Origin: Alnus glutinosa
Taxonomy: Eukaryota; Streptophyta; Magnoliopsida; Fagales; Betulaceae
Direction: 5' to 3'
Assembly: GCF_958979055.1 (NCBI RefSeq)
Contig: NC_084889.1
Span: forward strand, 2,852,001 to 2,916,000
Length of the DNA: 64,000 nt
Made by a program: the position numbers and the translations under genes
The notes under the pieces: generated by a model
What the model was told of the DNA's origin: nothing
The model's database searches: none
The model's input: the letters and a program-made list of their open reading frames with translations, nothing else
Shown here: positions 1-11,900 of the stretch, piece after piece
Numbering within the stretch: the first letter of the stretch is position 1
How the letters are laid out: each line of letters opens with the position of its first letter

Positions 1-1207
1 AGATAAGAGAGGGTCCTTAACACAATGCTGCAGGATCCAATTGCTTGTAGATAAGGTGTCTAAATTTGGAATATGTTGATGTTGTATGTGAATCAACTCC
101 CTGGTACTTGCTCTTACAAAGGACTTTCTCAACCACCAGAAAAACGACTCCGTGTTTTGATGCGAAATAAATGTGAAAAGTAATTTTGAGTCTTTTGTGT
201 TTTCGGTTGTTGGTTAATGTTTTTGTTTTGAAAAGAGAGAATAAAAAAGATAAGGAAAAAGTTTTATCAACAAAGCTATAATCGACTTAGTTGATGACCC
301 TTGTCCTCCACTATGATTTATGAGTTGATTTGAGTTCTACTGTGGTCACTGGCCCCATCGATCCTTCCTCCACCCAAAAACCTGGCCAGGTGGCAATGGA
401 TTCGTGTAGATTGAAAATAAGAAATTAATAATTCAGTTGGCTAAGGGGGTGGATGATTGTGAAAGATTTAGTTGGGTCCAATCACTATAAAACTTTACCC
501 ATGAATAATTGGGGGTCTGCTAAGTTCTTGTTGCCTTCCAAGTAGGAAGCTTTAATGTCTTTCTATCAACTTGAGAGGCTGGTGGTTGGTCCGTGATTCC
601 ACAGTAGGCTTTTGTCGGCGTATTAAATCATCATTTATTTTAAAAATTTACATTGATTAAGAAAATATAAATTTAATTATTTAATTAATATTTTAATACT
701 CATTTTTTCGTGCTGACACAAATTTGTTTTTTAATAAATAAGATCCAACACGGAAAATATTCAATTAAAATTAAAGATAAATTACGGAGATAAAATTCGA
801 ATTTAAGACCTTTTGTTTTGTTATCATATTGAATCACTCTTTTATCTCAAAAAGTGTACAAATAGAGATTATTATATATATCCAAATTTTAAGGATAGGA
901 TTACTTTTCTTGATGTTCTATTTCTCTTTTCTTCTATTTTTCCCTTCGTATGTAATTAGTTCGTCTTAAGTCGCGTTCTGGGGCCCAAATGTATATGCTA
1001 TAAGCCGTTGTTTGTTTGTGGGTTACTTTCCCCTGAATTAGCTTAGACAGAAGGAATGTCATTCTTAGCAAATTTGTTCAACAACCTTCGAATTTAGGTA
1101 TCATGTCCTACTTCACCATGTCTTTAGCTTAAAGTGAAGCTTGGAAAACAACAGCATAGATAGGCACTATTTGTAGGATAATTTCTCTGAAAATAATTTC
1201 AAGGTAT

Positions 1208-1430
1208 ATAGGCCTTGTTTGGTAATTGACATGCCTTTACATAGTAGTGGGTTGTTAATTTTAAAATTATAAAAAGTGATAGATGGGATATAAAGTAAAA
1301 AGTGTTTTTATAAAAAAGTGAAAAAAAATTTGTGCTGTAGTAAATTTTTTATTTAAATAGTAAAAAAAAAGTTACTAATATGATATAAAAAGACATTTTG
1401 AGTGTTTTGTGTTTAAAGTTGTTTGTGATT
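1208..1430. repeat. Dispersed AT-rich repeat, copy 1 of 3
   Basis: The block starts with a TTGTTTGGTAA-like motif and runs through poly-A/T patches with phrases such as GATATAAAGTAAAAAGTG and TATAAAAAAGTGAAAAAAA. Similar phrasing recurs at about 18570-18740 and 63430-63690, where the latter ends in TTGCCAAACACC, the inverse of the start here. A small non-autonomous DNA transposon family is likely. Exact ends and target duplications were not resolved. Confidence 0.4.
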
Positions 1431-1663
1431 ATTATTATTATTATTTTTCTCTCGCTAAAAAATAGGCTTTCAAATGAGGCGAATATAAGTCAAATCAGCA
1501 TTTTAGTTAGTTTTGTTGAAGTGTCTTACGCCCATTTTTTACCTTTGCCTTTACCCCAACGAATGCAAAGCAGTATTTTTAGTAAGCTGCAAGGCCACTA
1601 TCAGAAAAGCAGGTCAATTTGAACATCAACTCTTGTCTGAATAAAATACGGTTGTAGTTTCTG

Positions 1664-1669
1664 TATATA
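1664..1669 (+). promoter_or_regulatory. Possible TATA box of the 1730 gene
   Basis: TATATA lies about 60 bp upstream of the ATG at 1730, with a CT- and CA-rich leader between them. The spacing suits a short plant 5' leader, but the motif is common in this AT-rich DNA. Confidence 0.3.
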
Positions 1670-1729
1670 TCTTCTTCCATCTCACAACTACAACCACAAC
1701 CACAGATTCCACCCAACTTTTCCCTCATC

Positions 1730-2464
1730 ATGAGCATCTTTTATCATGAAGAGCCACCACCAAATTCTCCCAAGAGATGCAAATTCCTCGCTGCAACTCT
1801 GAAAGATGCGTTTTCCAACTGCCATAGTTTTGGCGGACGGCGTTCGACGTCAAGCCTGGAAGAGGAGTCTGCAACAAGTGACTTCGATGATGACCAGGAA
1901 GTACTTACAATTAACATATCTGCACATGTTGTATCAACTTTTTTTTGTGTTTTCTTTCTCCCACCAATTTACGTGTTCTTGGGTTACTGCTGTCATGTTT
2001 AATCTTTTCCTCAGGGAGTTGTTTCAGCCATTAGAAGTCAAGCTATGGAAAAGTTGAGACGCAGGCCAAGCCTCTTGACAGATAGCTTTTCCTTGGTCTA
2101 CTCTCCTTTGACTAGAGAATTGTACATGACTCCGAACGCAGTCCAGCGAAAGGGAGATCTTGATGATCATCATGAAGATGAAGACGATGAAGATTTTGTA
2201 ACTGTTGGAAGTTGTTTCTCCTGCTGTTCGAGTGCTTTGAGCAAGGAAGTATTTCATTCTGTTAAGACCAACCTTTCGCGTAGTTCGAGCTTGGACGGGG
2301 TTGATTTTCAAGAGTTTTGGAGGCGTTCGATCATTCAGGAGTTGTGTCATTGCCAAGGGTGGCCATTTGGTCTCTGCCGGAAGGCCGTCTTACTTCCACC
2401 CCTACCTAAATCCCCGTCTGAATCCTGGTCATGGCGTAAAGGCACTAGAATAGCTAAGAGCTAA
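1730..2464 (+). CDS. Conserved plant protein of unknown function, two exons
   Basis: I read exon 1 at 1730-1900 and exon 2 at 2015-2464. The 114-bp intron has donor GAA|GTACTTAC and acceptor CCTCAG|GGAG, and the phase-0 join gives a 206-residue protein (621 nt with stop). The product is soluble. The N-terminus is proline-rich, followed by a Ser/Glu/Asp-rich acidic stretch around residues 40-57. A basic patch (MEKLRRRPS) lies just after the splice, and a second acidic run (DDHHEDEDDED) lies in the middle. The C-terminal third is rich in Cys, Trp and Pro, with motifs CHCQGWPFGLCRK and LPPLPKSPSESWSW. No signal peptide or membrane span is evident. The end looks like a family of short plant proteins I cannot name, so no function is assigned. 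A poly(A) signal AATAAA sits at 2541-2546. The frame continues past exon 1 into the intron without an early stop, so an unspliced form is possible, but the splice join keeps both exons in one frame and is preferred. Confidence 0.72.
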
Positions 2465-2604
2465 TGTTCAAAGTTACTCACCCGCCGTTTCTTGATGTTC
2501 TTTTTTCTTTTTCTTAATCAGCTTCTCTACTTTACTTTCAAATAAAGTAATGTCTATTATTATTGCTTCTTGTTATTGCTTGTTGTTAGCCGGCAGAATC
2601 TTCG

Positions 2605-2653
<49 letters not shown>

Positions 2654-3463
2654 GTTTGAAAGCTCTAAACGATCACCTAAACAAGGTGTACGTTGCGTTT
2701 AGAGGATTCTATAACTCCAAGCAATTTCAGAGCAAGTCGTTTGAATATGTTCTAAGTGTAACTATATTGTCAACAATTATAAGTTTTCTTTTCCTTTTTG
2801 TATTCTCTTTTCCAAAGAATTATTGACAATAAATCAAAATACAAAATATTAAAAAATACTTTTACATTTATATCACATCAAAAACACGTTTTCAAACAAA
2901 ACAAAAAAAGTACCCTCTAAAATGCATTAACAAAAAGAGAGATTCCCAGAAAAATTTGTTGGCAGCTAACTGGCTAATAGTGATTGAAGACTCAAAATCA
3001 TTACAAATCTGTTTCAAACCCCAGACAAGGAGCACATCGTCTCCCTTCAGAAGGGATCATACCAGTTCTGGTTACCAGCAACCAGAACAAAAAGAATTCA
3101 TACTAACAACAGAAACCTTTTGCGTCGGATTAACAAAGAATCCTAGAATACACGGGTAGAACATAGATGTAAACATTAAGGATGAATTGAACATTTCAAA
3201 CGATCACAGAACTAATTTTCTCCCCTAAAAAGTTTAACCAGCTTGTAAGCAGAAGGAGAAGCAAAAACAAAACATAACCATATGATGACACATTTGTTTC
3301 TTTTATTCTAGTCAACAAACAAAAACTCTTATTTAACTGCCCTTGAACCCTGACCATGAAGGTTTTCAAGAAGAGAATACACCAACCTGTCTCCATAAAA
3401 TGAAAAACATTATTCTAAACACACGCTCACACAATTACATTGAACTTCTCAAAAACTACAGGT
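2465..3463. other. Intergenic between convergent genes
   Basis: This is the tail-to-tail interval between the 1730 gene and SDH5. It holds the poly(A) region of the first gene, a TA microsatellite and AT-rich unique sequence that probably includes the SDH5 3' untranslated region. Short open frames here look random. Confidence 0.5.
2608..2650. repeat. TA dinucleotide microsatellite
   Basis: About 21 perfect TA units, downstream of the 1730 gene. Such runs are usually length-polymorphic. Confidence 0.9.
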
Positions 3464-6400
3464 CTAAGCTCTTTGCTCAACATATGACCCAGAGAGTCCT
3501 GAAGTTCCAAGAACCGTAACCTGCAATCAAAAACCAAAATCATGAATCTACATGACCAAGAAACTCACTATAGGATTAATCTTCCTACAGATGCAGGAAT
3601 ATATGCATCATTTATATTTCCCCCATACAAATTTTCTGAGAAGAGAAGAGGAAGGCGGGGTGTTTACAGGTTAAATCAATAGTTATTCTTCAAACAGGTC
3701 AATCTTTTGCCATTAGTTCTCCGAGGTGGACCAAATAGTAAGGAGAAAAATTGTGTGTGTGACTGAGAAGCAAAGAACTAAATTTTTTTTAGCACACATC
3801 AGTTGACATGAGATTCCTTGTTTGTTTTTTTATCTATTTCTCAAAAGTCACAAAGATATATGATTCATCTATGTCACAAATTTCAAACTAAGCCAGGAAG
3901 AGAGCTTCTTATAGCATACCAAACCATGAAATAAGCTCCATGGAGTATGCAAGTCAACAGAATCTATGATAAACATCATCTAACTTAAAAAGTTCAGTAA
4001 ACTCTAAAACGTAAAGGGTGAAAGTTTTTATTACCTTTCCCCATTCAGAATCAAGGCCGCTGCATCTCATCTTCAAGTGTATCATCTTTGTCCCCAGTTC
4101 TGTCTCTACTTTCTTCCGCAAATAGGTCTCATCAGGCCCAAATGCATCCAAATAACTGGTGTAGCGACTGTAAACTGTATCGAGCGCATTCTTAAACTCA
4201 TCTGGCAAGGGCTTTACATCCTACAGAAAATTCAAGACCATCAAACTACAATAACTGGACAGACAGAAGAATAACAAGTCCTCAATTTCCCATACAGATT
4301 ACAATACCTCACCACTCAATCCAATGCTGTCATCAAATTCCATCTTCAAAGTTACAAGAATATCGCCAAATTCCTCAACTGCTTCAGCTGCACGGAAAAC
4401 ATTTGCCACAACCTCCTTGCCAGTTGTGTCATCAGTACTTTTAGACAATGCTGCCTTCGCTTCATGAATGAGAGAGTCGGGAAGCGTATCCCAACTGCCA
4501 GCCATCAAATCCTTGAAAACATTCTGAAGATCAGGGTCATTTATGAGTGGCATGTGAGTTACATCTTCACTATAGAATCGTTTGCTTCCTATGCCCAGCG
4601 AAAAAGGAGACAAGCAATCTGCGGATTTGCACCATGAGAAATAAGTTCAGAACATAAAAGCCATCTCTACAATATTAGAATCAACTAAAAGCTAACCCTC
4701 TATGCCAACTGTGCGGACACACTGCTACTCAAATGTCCATGGGCACACAAGCCTCACCGAGACAAAATTAATCACATCTCGTGAGGCTACATAAACATTC
4801 ATCGAGCAGTCATAGTCAGAGTCCGATAAAATACTATCAAGTTTCAGCCAAGTTTTTTTTTTTTTTGATAAGTAAATTTAATTTTATTGAAAGCGTAAGG
4901 CGCCCCTACGTACACCGGAAGTATACAACAGGAAACACATAACTAGAAAAAGAAAAATAAGCAAGAAAATCAGCAAAACTGATGGATAAAGGGTACAAAA
5001 AAGCCATCGATCAGAGATACAGCGTGTGGAGAAACAGCTCTAACACTTCCTCTAGGGAGTTCTCTAGGTTCTCAAAACACCTAAGGTTTCTTTCTCTCCA
5101 AATACACCAAAAAATGCATATAGGCACCATCTTCCATGTTGTAGCGCTCCTTGAACTCCTAGACTTCCACCAACAAGCAAGGAGGTCTAGCACACTCCTA
5201 GGCACGACCCAAGAAATACCAAAGTGAGAAAAAATGTTATTCCACAGAGTGGAGGCCACATCACAATGCAGACGTATATGGTCTACTGATTCCCCATCTC
5301 GTTTGCATAGGCAGCATCTATCTACAATGATTATGTGCCTCTTCCTGAGATTGTCCAAAGTAAGGATTCTACCTAGAGCTTCAGCCAAGTTAACTCCACA
5401 TAGAACTTGCACAGGGCACATCTCAGCCCTTGCATATGAAGCCCATAAATTCACATGGTATACTCTTAACACGTACATATTTCCTTCACTGTAGACAAAC
5501 ACATTCTCCTTGGTTCAACAACTTCAAACAATAGACATGCACAAACCGAGACAAATATATATAAACTCCTTAACACTCCTACAACATACCTAGCCTAACA
5601 TGTCAAACACTTATGCAAGATATCTAGCTTCCTTGCGGCTTTGTGAATCTAGCATGATGCATACATAAAAGAGTTTTAGGGTCTGTTTCATTTAGCAATT
5701 TCAAAACGTAAGGTTTAAAAAAATAGGAATTTTAACACGTACTCAATGAAAATGCAATTAACCTCTCGGTAAAATTGTGGTTTGGCATTTGAAATTGTCC
5801 ATATTAAAAAATGTACCGCCTTGAATGCGATTTGAAAACACTTTTTTTTTTTTTCCACGTTTTCAAACCGTAGATTTTTTGTGCTCGCAACCCGAGTGGA
5901 CACTTTCTGCCATTTTGTTTAAAAACAAACTTTTCACCTGCGAAAATTGCGAAGGCAGATGGACTCTCAGTGAAGCTTAATGTATGCGTTTTATCCTGAA
6001 AAGTTACCCAAATTTCAAGTTCGTCTATTGAAAATTTTGCTTGCCAATTATGTTAGTCTAGCGCAAAAAAAATAAAAAAAAATCTTGAAATTAAAGAAAA
6101 ATAACAAAATGTTTGAATAGGTTTATAAGAAAGCTTCAGATATTTCTTTTGCTTTTTTTTTTTTTTTGGTAGTAAGTACTAGATTATTCAGTCAGGGTCA
6201 TGGACGAGCTCCGAGAACGAAAGTTAGGGCATAAACTCATAGCAGATGAAACGAAAGAAGAATTAGATCCAGTTCGTAAAATATTAGGGCAAAAATTTGG
6301 GAGTTTTAAAGATCCGATTACTGCCAACAGAAATGTAGTACATGGCTGTTGGGAGTGATCGGATCTATAAGAAATGAAGAAAGAGAAAGGTACCGGAGCG

Positions 6401-6562
6401 GAGGCGATTGGGAGAGGCGGAGTGAGATGGGGACGAGAGATTGAAGAGGCTTCGAGAAGCGCAGTGATGGTGGCGGAGCAGGCTGTGGCTGACGGCAGCG
6501 ACGTGGTAAGATCTGGAGCAAAGCGAGCGGTACAGCGATCTCACAACCAACATCTTTTCCAT
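3464..6562 (-). CDS. SDH5: Succinate dehydrogenase subunit 5, mitochondrial
   Basis: This is a plant-specific accessory subunit of respiratory complex II (succinate:ubiquinone oxidoreductase) in the mitochondrial inner membrane. Exons on the minus strand are 6562-6394, 4618-4308, 4220-4035 and 3520-3464, all with GT-AG borders, giving 240 residues. Residues 1 to about 72 form a basic, Arg/Ser/His-rich transit peptide with almost no acidic residues. KRFYS at 69-73 is a plausible cleavage site of the R-3 type. The mature part carries family hallmarks I recognise: NVFRAAEAVEEF, LVTLKMEFDD, YLDAFGPDETYLRKK, KMIHLKMRCSG and a C-terminus ending YVEQRA. The length matches plant SDH5. Intron 1 is 1,775 bp because a LINE fragment has inserted in it; the coding frame is untouched. 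A second Met at residue 4 could also serve as the start. Confidence 0.93.
4855..5379 (-). mobile_element. 5'-truncated LINE in SDH5 intron 1
   Basis: The minus-strand reading carries an RT-associated zinc-binding domain (zf-RVT): RILTLDNLRKRH, VDRCCLCKRDGESVDH, LHCDVASTLW, then FWCIWRERN. A poly(A) tail, read as T on the plus strand, starts at 4853-4866. The 12-bp direct repeat TTCAGCCAAGTT at 4843-4854 and 5380-5391 flanks the insert and fits a target-site duplication from target-primed reverse transcription. Only the last ~520 bp of the element is present, so it is dead on arrival. It lies in the same orientation as SDH5 transcription. Confidence 0.85.
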
Positions 6563-6699
6563 TTAGCTCTCCGAACAAGAAGAACGACGGAAGTGTTTTG
6601 AGTGACAAGTGCAGAGGTTTTTCGTTGTGGGTAATCGGAAAGGCAAACGAGACGGTCCTCGCAGAACCAGTTTTTTTTTTTTAGGCCCTATACTCCGCT

Positions 6700-7500
6700 T
6701 TCTTTCGGCGTAGAATGACTTTCTGAAAAATGATTTCGAAATTTTTTTGGTCATTTGAGAGGACGAAAATAATAGTTAACTGTAAAATGATTTTCGTTTG
6801 ATAAAAAATATTTAGTAAATTTTAAAAAATTATTTACATTTTTTCAAAGCATAAATCAATTTTTTTAGACGGCAGACGTAGTCGATTATCTTTAAAATGA
6901 TACAAGCGACCTTCACACTGAAACAATCGACCATCGCTGAATTCCGACAAGCCATATTTCGACACTGGTTAGAATTTGTCAGTGCAGGAATCTGAAATTT
7001 TTTGTCGGAATTCAGCAATGTCTGGCCACTGTCGCCAGATTCCAGTAATACTGTATCAGATTTTGGCCAAATTGGCCGGAATCCGATCGAAATCCGACCA
7101 GAACAGTTGGATCCTAGCCAGACTTAGTCAGATCCAGCCATTTCGACCGGAATCCAGTACAAATGGCTAGATTTTGATCACTTTAAAAATAAGTTTTTAA
7201 AATAATCCAAATTTTAAAAAATATGATTATTGTTAGTCAGTATGTATATCTTAATTAAACATAATTTTTTTAGTTGTTTTTTATTTTTATATTATTTTAC
7301 ATTAATATTTTAATATTGTGAATAAAAATTAATTTTTATAAGTTAATATGATTGAATGAAAGTATAAAAAAAATAATTGTAATTTTCCGTACGCGATAAA
7401 CACCGAAAAATGTTTTCGACGGAAAATATTTTATTGAAAAATGACTTTTCAGAAAATATTTTACAACATAAATCATTTTACACCAAAACAAATGGAACAT
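6700..7500. repeat. AT-rich repeat with degenerate CCGGAATCC motifs
   Basis: The middle (about 6935-7170) is packed with variants of GGAATCCGA, TTCCGAC and CCAGATT on both strands. The flanks carry related AAAATGATTT and TTTTCAGAAAATATTTTAC phrases in opposite orientation (near 6720-6790 and 7380-7490). This looks like a decayed non-autonomous DNA transposon upstream of SDH5. No clean terminal repeat or target duplication was found. Confidence 0.35.
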
Positions 7501-7674
7501 TAATTGTTATTTTTTTTTTATTTATTTATTTTTTCTTTCTTTCTTTTCAATTTTAAAAAAATTACTAAAGTATATATTTTTTTTCCTGTAAAAAAATATT
7601 AACAAACGACCTAAACACAAAATACTCTTAAAATCATAATTTTTATTTATTTTATTTTTATATGCGAAACGACA

Positions 7675-7965
7675 TTGATAGCTTGATTCCTGAGCTGACG
7701 ATCGACCTGGTCTTCATTACCGAAACCTCACTGATGGTCTAACTTGAGTCCTCTATCCCTGCTCTTGACAGCTTACTTACAGGAAGCGATTATGACTTTC
7801 ACCTTAAGGGGTATGAGCTAGTGTAGCGACTGCAAGGAGTGAAGCGAAGGTGGGTAAGATCCCTCATAGGGGGGACAAGCGGAGGGAGACTCCGGGAGAG
7901 TAAGGAGTTTGGGGGTATCTCCTAAAAGCAGCGAGCAAAGCGATCAAATTCCCCCTAGTAAAAAT
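7675..7965. other. GC-richer, purine-rich segment of uncertain origin
   Basis: The composition differs sharply from the AT-rich DNA on both sides. Phrases such as GCAAGGAGTGAAGCGAAGG and GCAGCGAGCAAAGCGATC resemble plant mitochondrial intergenic DNA. No reading frame is evident. It may be an organelle-derived insert, but this is a guess from composition and wording only. Confidence 0.25.
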
Positions 7966-8479
7966 TATGAAAGCAACTTACAAAAAAAAAAAAAATTATG
8001 AAAGCAATTAACTAGTTTTTTTTTTAAAAAAAAAGAGTTTCAACCGAGTCGAGTCCAGGCCCATTCCCTAATCTTTATCTATAGCAAACAACAAGCCCAA
8101 TAGGTTCTCTAATTAAGGTCGTCTCATACCGTTGAGTTTTACTCGTGTGTTAGCATATACTGGAAACTAGAAGAGGCTGGACAAATGGGCTAGGCACGGC
8201 CCGTTTATGCTGCCCCAATTTAGATCGGGCTTAGGCCCAATTTTTCCCACTCGCACAAAGTGGACACATCGATAGTCATGACTCATCCACCTCTCGTGTT
8301 CTCCACTCTGATATCATATATATGTTTATGAGCACTATCATGAATCTTCCCTACAATTTGCGTTAAGGACATCTCCAAAGTGCTTTGTTATTTTCCCACT
8401 CGTTGTATTACATTAAAGTGAGCATCTCTTTGACAAAATTAAGCAATACCATTAAATCATTAATTATCTAAAAAGTTTA

Positions 8480-9645
8480 AATGAACAGAAAATTACAGTC
8501 CTATGCTGGTAAAGGACCCCCTCATTTGGCACGGTTCATCAAGTGGAAAATTCTCAGTTCGTATCATATGGAGAAGGATTTGCAAGCCATTCGTTGCAGT
8601 GAAAGCTCCCTTTGGAATCTCAAAATCCTCAATGCAAGTAAAATGCTCATGTGGAGGGCTTACAATGATCTTCTTCCCCACTAAGAATAATTTATTAAGA
8701 TGTGGTGTGGTCCCTGGTACCCTTTGTCCAATCTGCACAAGAAAAGAGGAAATTGCCCAGCATGCTCTCTGGAGTTGTCCTTCGGTTCAAGAAGTTTGGA
8801 AATACGGACCCAAAAAGCTTCAAAAAGGTACGGAAGGGATACAAAATTTTACCAAACTTTTTGATGAGTACTTTTATGGAACGCTGTGACTTGTTCGAAA
8901 TAGAGCTCATGGTGGTTGTGGCTCAAAAAATATGGTTTCATATAAATGGAGTGATGTATGGAGAAGCATTCATTCACCCTCAACAAGTGTTCCGAAAAGT
9001 CAGTTTGTTCATTTTATGAATTTTGGTGGACGGCTGCAAAGGATTTAGCTGCTACCAGTTCTATCCCCACAAAGTCTTCCCTTTTATGGCAGTCCCCTCC
9101 CACAGGTATGTATAAAGTTAATTGGAATGCAGCTGTGGATCAAAAGAATGAGCGGATTGAAATTAGAATTGTTGTTCGCGACCATGAGGGTGTCGTTCTA
9201 GCTACACGTAGTACTACAAAAAGTGTTATGGTCAAACCTGCTGTTTCTAAAGTTTTGGCAGGGGTTTTCATGTTGTGGATTTGTGTAAGGAAATTGGCTT
9301 TATTGATATTATTTTGGAGGGAGACACCTTACAGATTGTCAATGTAGTTAAAGCACCAAACAACAATTGGAGTAAGTTTGAATATCGTAGATGGAATCAA
9401 AGTTGGGTTGCGCCAATTGAGATCTTTGAGCATTGACCATGTAATGCAGAATGTGAACACAACTGTTCATACCATAGTCAAATAGGCTATTTTTTGTGTC
9501 ATAGATAGAGTTTGGGTTGAAGAAACTCCAAATTATATTTGTGGTATTATTTCTAGGGAGCGTTATGCCCTTAGGTGATTGAATTTATTCAATAAAATAA
9601 ATGATTATTCAAAATAATAATAAAAAAACTAAGGAAAAAAAAAAA
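8480..9645 (+). mobile_element. Decayed LINE 3' end (zf-RVT and RNase H)
   Basis: The plus strand holds remnants of the C-terminus of an L1-type LINE polyprotein. The zinc-binding RT-associated part lies at about 8500-8820 (LPTKNNLLR, CPICTRKEEIAQHALWSCPSVQEVW). An RNase H-like domain lies at about 9100-9520 (KVNWNAAVD, VVRDHEGVVLA, LEGDTLQIVN). The frame changes several times, for example between the readings that share the LLP-TKNNLLR stretch near 8680 and again near 9270, and stops follow after about 9435. The tail at 9590-9645 is AATAAAATAAATG followed by A-rich sequence, the poly(A) end. The 5' end and target duplication were not resolved. It is older than the SDH5-intron LINE and the 47846 LINE. 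Confidence 0.8.
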
Positions 9646-10498
9646 ATACTCCAAAGGTTCCTAAGATATGAGTCTTTATTAAATCAATCCTTAAAGTTTA
9701 AATTTTGTTGATTTACTCCATAAGATTTCAATTGTTATCGAATAAAATCAATAGATCTTTTTATACCTTCTGTTAAATTTTTAACGATGCTATCACATCA
9801 TACCCAGTCAGAAGGTAATATATGCCCCTTTTAATAAAAAAAATATAGAAAAATAAATTATATATATAAGATTAAAAAAAAAAAAAACACGCACACGACC
9901 TCTCATGTGTGTTATTCTTTTTTTTTTTTAAAAAAATTGTTTTCTTTTCTTTATATATATATATATATAAAGAACACGTATCACCTTGTGATTGCATATG
10001 ATATGACAGTACATTTTGAAAAAGAGATATGATACATTATCACCATAAGACACAATTCCTGACTGTTGAAAATAATTTTGGATGGTGCACAAAGTTCTTA
10101 TTGAAATAAAATAATATCAATTTAAAAATTAACAATTAAATAAATAATTGTTAAACAAATAATTGGTTGGAAAATTATTGTTAATACTAGACCATATTGA
10201 TCCGAAATAATAATAATAAAAAAATAAATACATCATATCTCTTTTGAATGCATGTCTAGTCTTTTGTTTTATAGGTAACGTTGTAATCACAAAATTCTTA
10301 GATTCATTTTTATTGGAAGAACTTTCGTGGCAAATGTTTGACCAAACGTGTGATGTGACACGAATTTCATTTGGTGCAGAGCCTTTCACTCCTATCCATC
10401 TTCTCCCAAATTATATGTAACTCCGATGAACAATGACAAAGACTTACCTTAATCTCCACTTTTTTATTGTACGTATAACTGTTCATGTTCTGGAAAAC

Positions 10499-10525
10499 AA
10501 AAAAAAAAAAAAAAAAAAAAAAAAA
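10499..10525 (+). repeat. 27-base A homopolymer
   Basis: An uninterrupted A run of about 27 bases. It could be the tail of a lost retroposon, but no LINE or SINE sequence is recognisable upstream. Confidence 0.85.
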
Positions 10526-10967
10526 CATACACTAATTTATCTCCAAATTAAGACAATTGTGGGGGCTTTTGTGCCCACCTCGACTACACAGTTGCCCTAT
10601 AATTAAGGTGGACAATTTTTGACACGTCTGGCAAATTTTATATGAATTTAATACGTGAAATTAACAAGTTAAAATTGAAATATTTGATTTGTATAATTAC
10701 ATAGATCGAACTAGCGTTGACATATATAGTTTTAGAGATATGATTTTTTGTCACCTCAAGACATAATTTTTGACCACCTTATCCATGTGGCAAAGTGGTC
10801 CCTAGCTAATTTTAGGTTTTTTATTTTTTAAGTAAAAGTAAAAGTTGTTACGTGGGCAAAAGTGGTCAGAAGTTGTCTTGAGGTGATAATGTATCATATC
10901 TCATAGTTTTATACCTATACCTCGACACAATCTAAATCAAATACGCGTTAAGTTTAAGTAAAGAGTT

Positions 10968-11215
10968 AAAGACATATTTGATATCTATGGTTTAAAAACT
11001 TTATTTTTTGGTACGTCAGTTTCATTTCACTTCATAAATAATACATGGGTTTTATGAAAAGACTGACTTTGATACTTTTGTTTATTTTTCCGTCCAAATT
11101 TTAACGGATTGCCAAATGTCAATCAACGACGGTTGACACGTGGCACAATATAAAAAATAAATAATAAAAATCTTTATTTTTTAGGGAAAAATTAAAATTA
11201 ATTTTTTATTTAATT
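10968..11215. repeat. Dispersed non-autonomous DNA repeat (GGTACCTCAGTTT type)
   Basis: The segment shares wording with 26560-27110 and 43116-43690: TTTGAAAACTTTATTTTTTGG, a GGTAC(G/C)TCAGTTTCA phrase, CCGTCCAAA.TTTAACGGATTGCC and TGACACGTGGCACAAT. This is a common style of non-autonomous plant DNA transposon, and the present copy is the most diverged. The ends were not defined. Confidence 0.5.
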
Positions 11216-11236
11216 TCTCTTCTTTTTTTTTTTGAA

Positions 11237-11900
11237 GTCGCAAAACTGGAACAGTACAGCACTTAAGTTGACACGAAACCCGATGTGTGAAGAAAAATTG
11301 TCACCGCTACAATAGAAGAAAAACCCGATTCCGTACCGGTCACAAATCTTTGGCCATTGTCTGAATTACAGAGCATGGCCCTGAAATGGCGTTTGGCTCG
11401 AAAATAGAAATCTCAGATGCTTTGCCTTTATTCATCTGTGACCGAGGGGATATAGAGAGAGGAGATCAATTTTCAGAGGCGAGAGAGAGGAGTTGGAGAT
11501 GGGAAAAGGACTGAGCGTGTTTCGGCGTGATGGTGGTGTTGGTGGGTTGATGGCGTGTGGAGAGAAGAACGAAAGGAAAGTAGTGAGAAGCAGGGATGAG
11601 GCGCACATTAGCTGGGCGAGAGGAACTTAGCTAGGCGAAAGGACCAAGCATTCAACGGGAAGAAAATTCAAACAAAAAGACTGACTGTGGCAGCAGATGC
11701 AGGGTTTGGTTCAAAAATGTCACGCATGTCTACTGTTTTTTATGGGAAAAAGACAATGAGTTTAAATGGGGTTTGATTACAAAACGGGTCCATCAAATTT
11801 CTGCCCTTTTTTTTCGTAGAAGTCGCAAAACTACAACAGTACGGCACGACACGAATCCCGACGCGTGAAGAAAAATTGTCACCGCTATGGTAAAAGCCTA
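11237..11900 (+). repeat. Pair of ~80-bp direct repeats before the carboxylesterase pseudogene
   Basis: A block beginning GAAGTCGCAAAACT and including GTGAAGAAAAATTGTCACCGCTA occurs at about 11237-11325 and again at about 11819-11895, both on the plus strand, 583 bp apart. The copies differ at scattered positions. They may mark a local duplication of the upstream region of an esterase gene. Confidence 0.6.

Larger units (their letters stand above)
1..1729. other. Intergenic, no gene seen
   Basis: I see no convincing coding region here. The sequence is AT-rich with short homopolymers. A dispersed repeat lies at about 1208-1430 (listed separately). The first 200 bases could be the 3' untranslated end of a gene outside the window, but nothing proves it. 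Confidence 0.5.
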
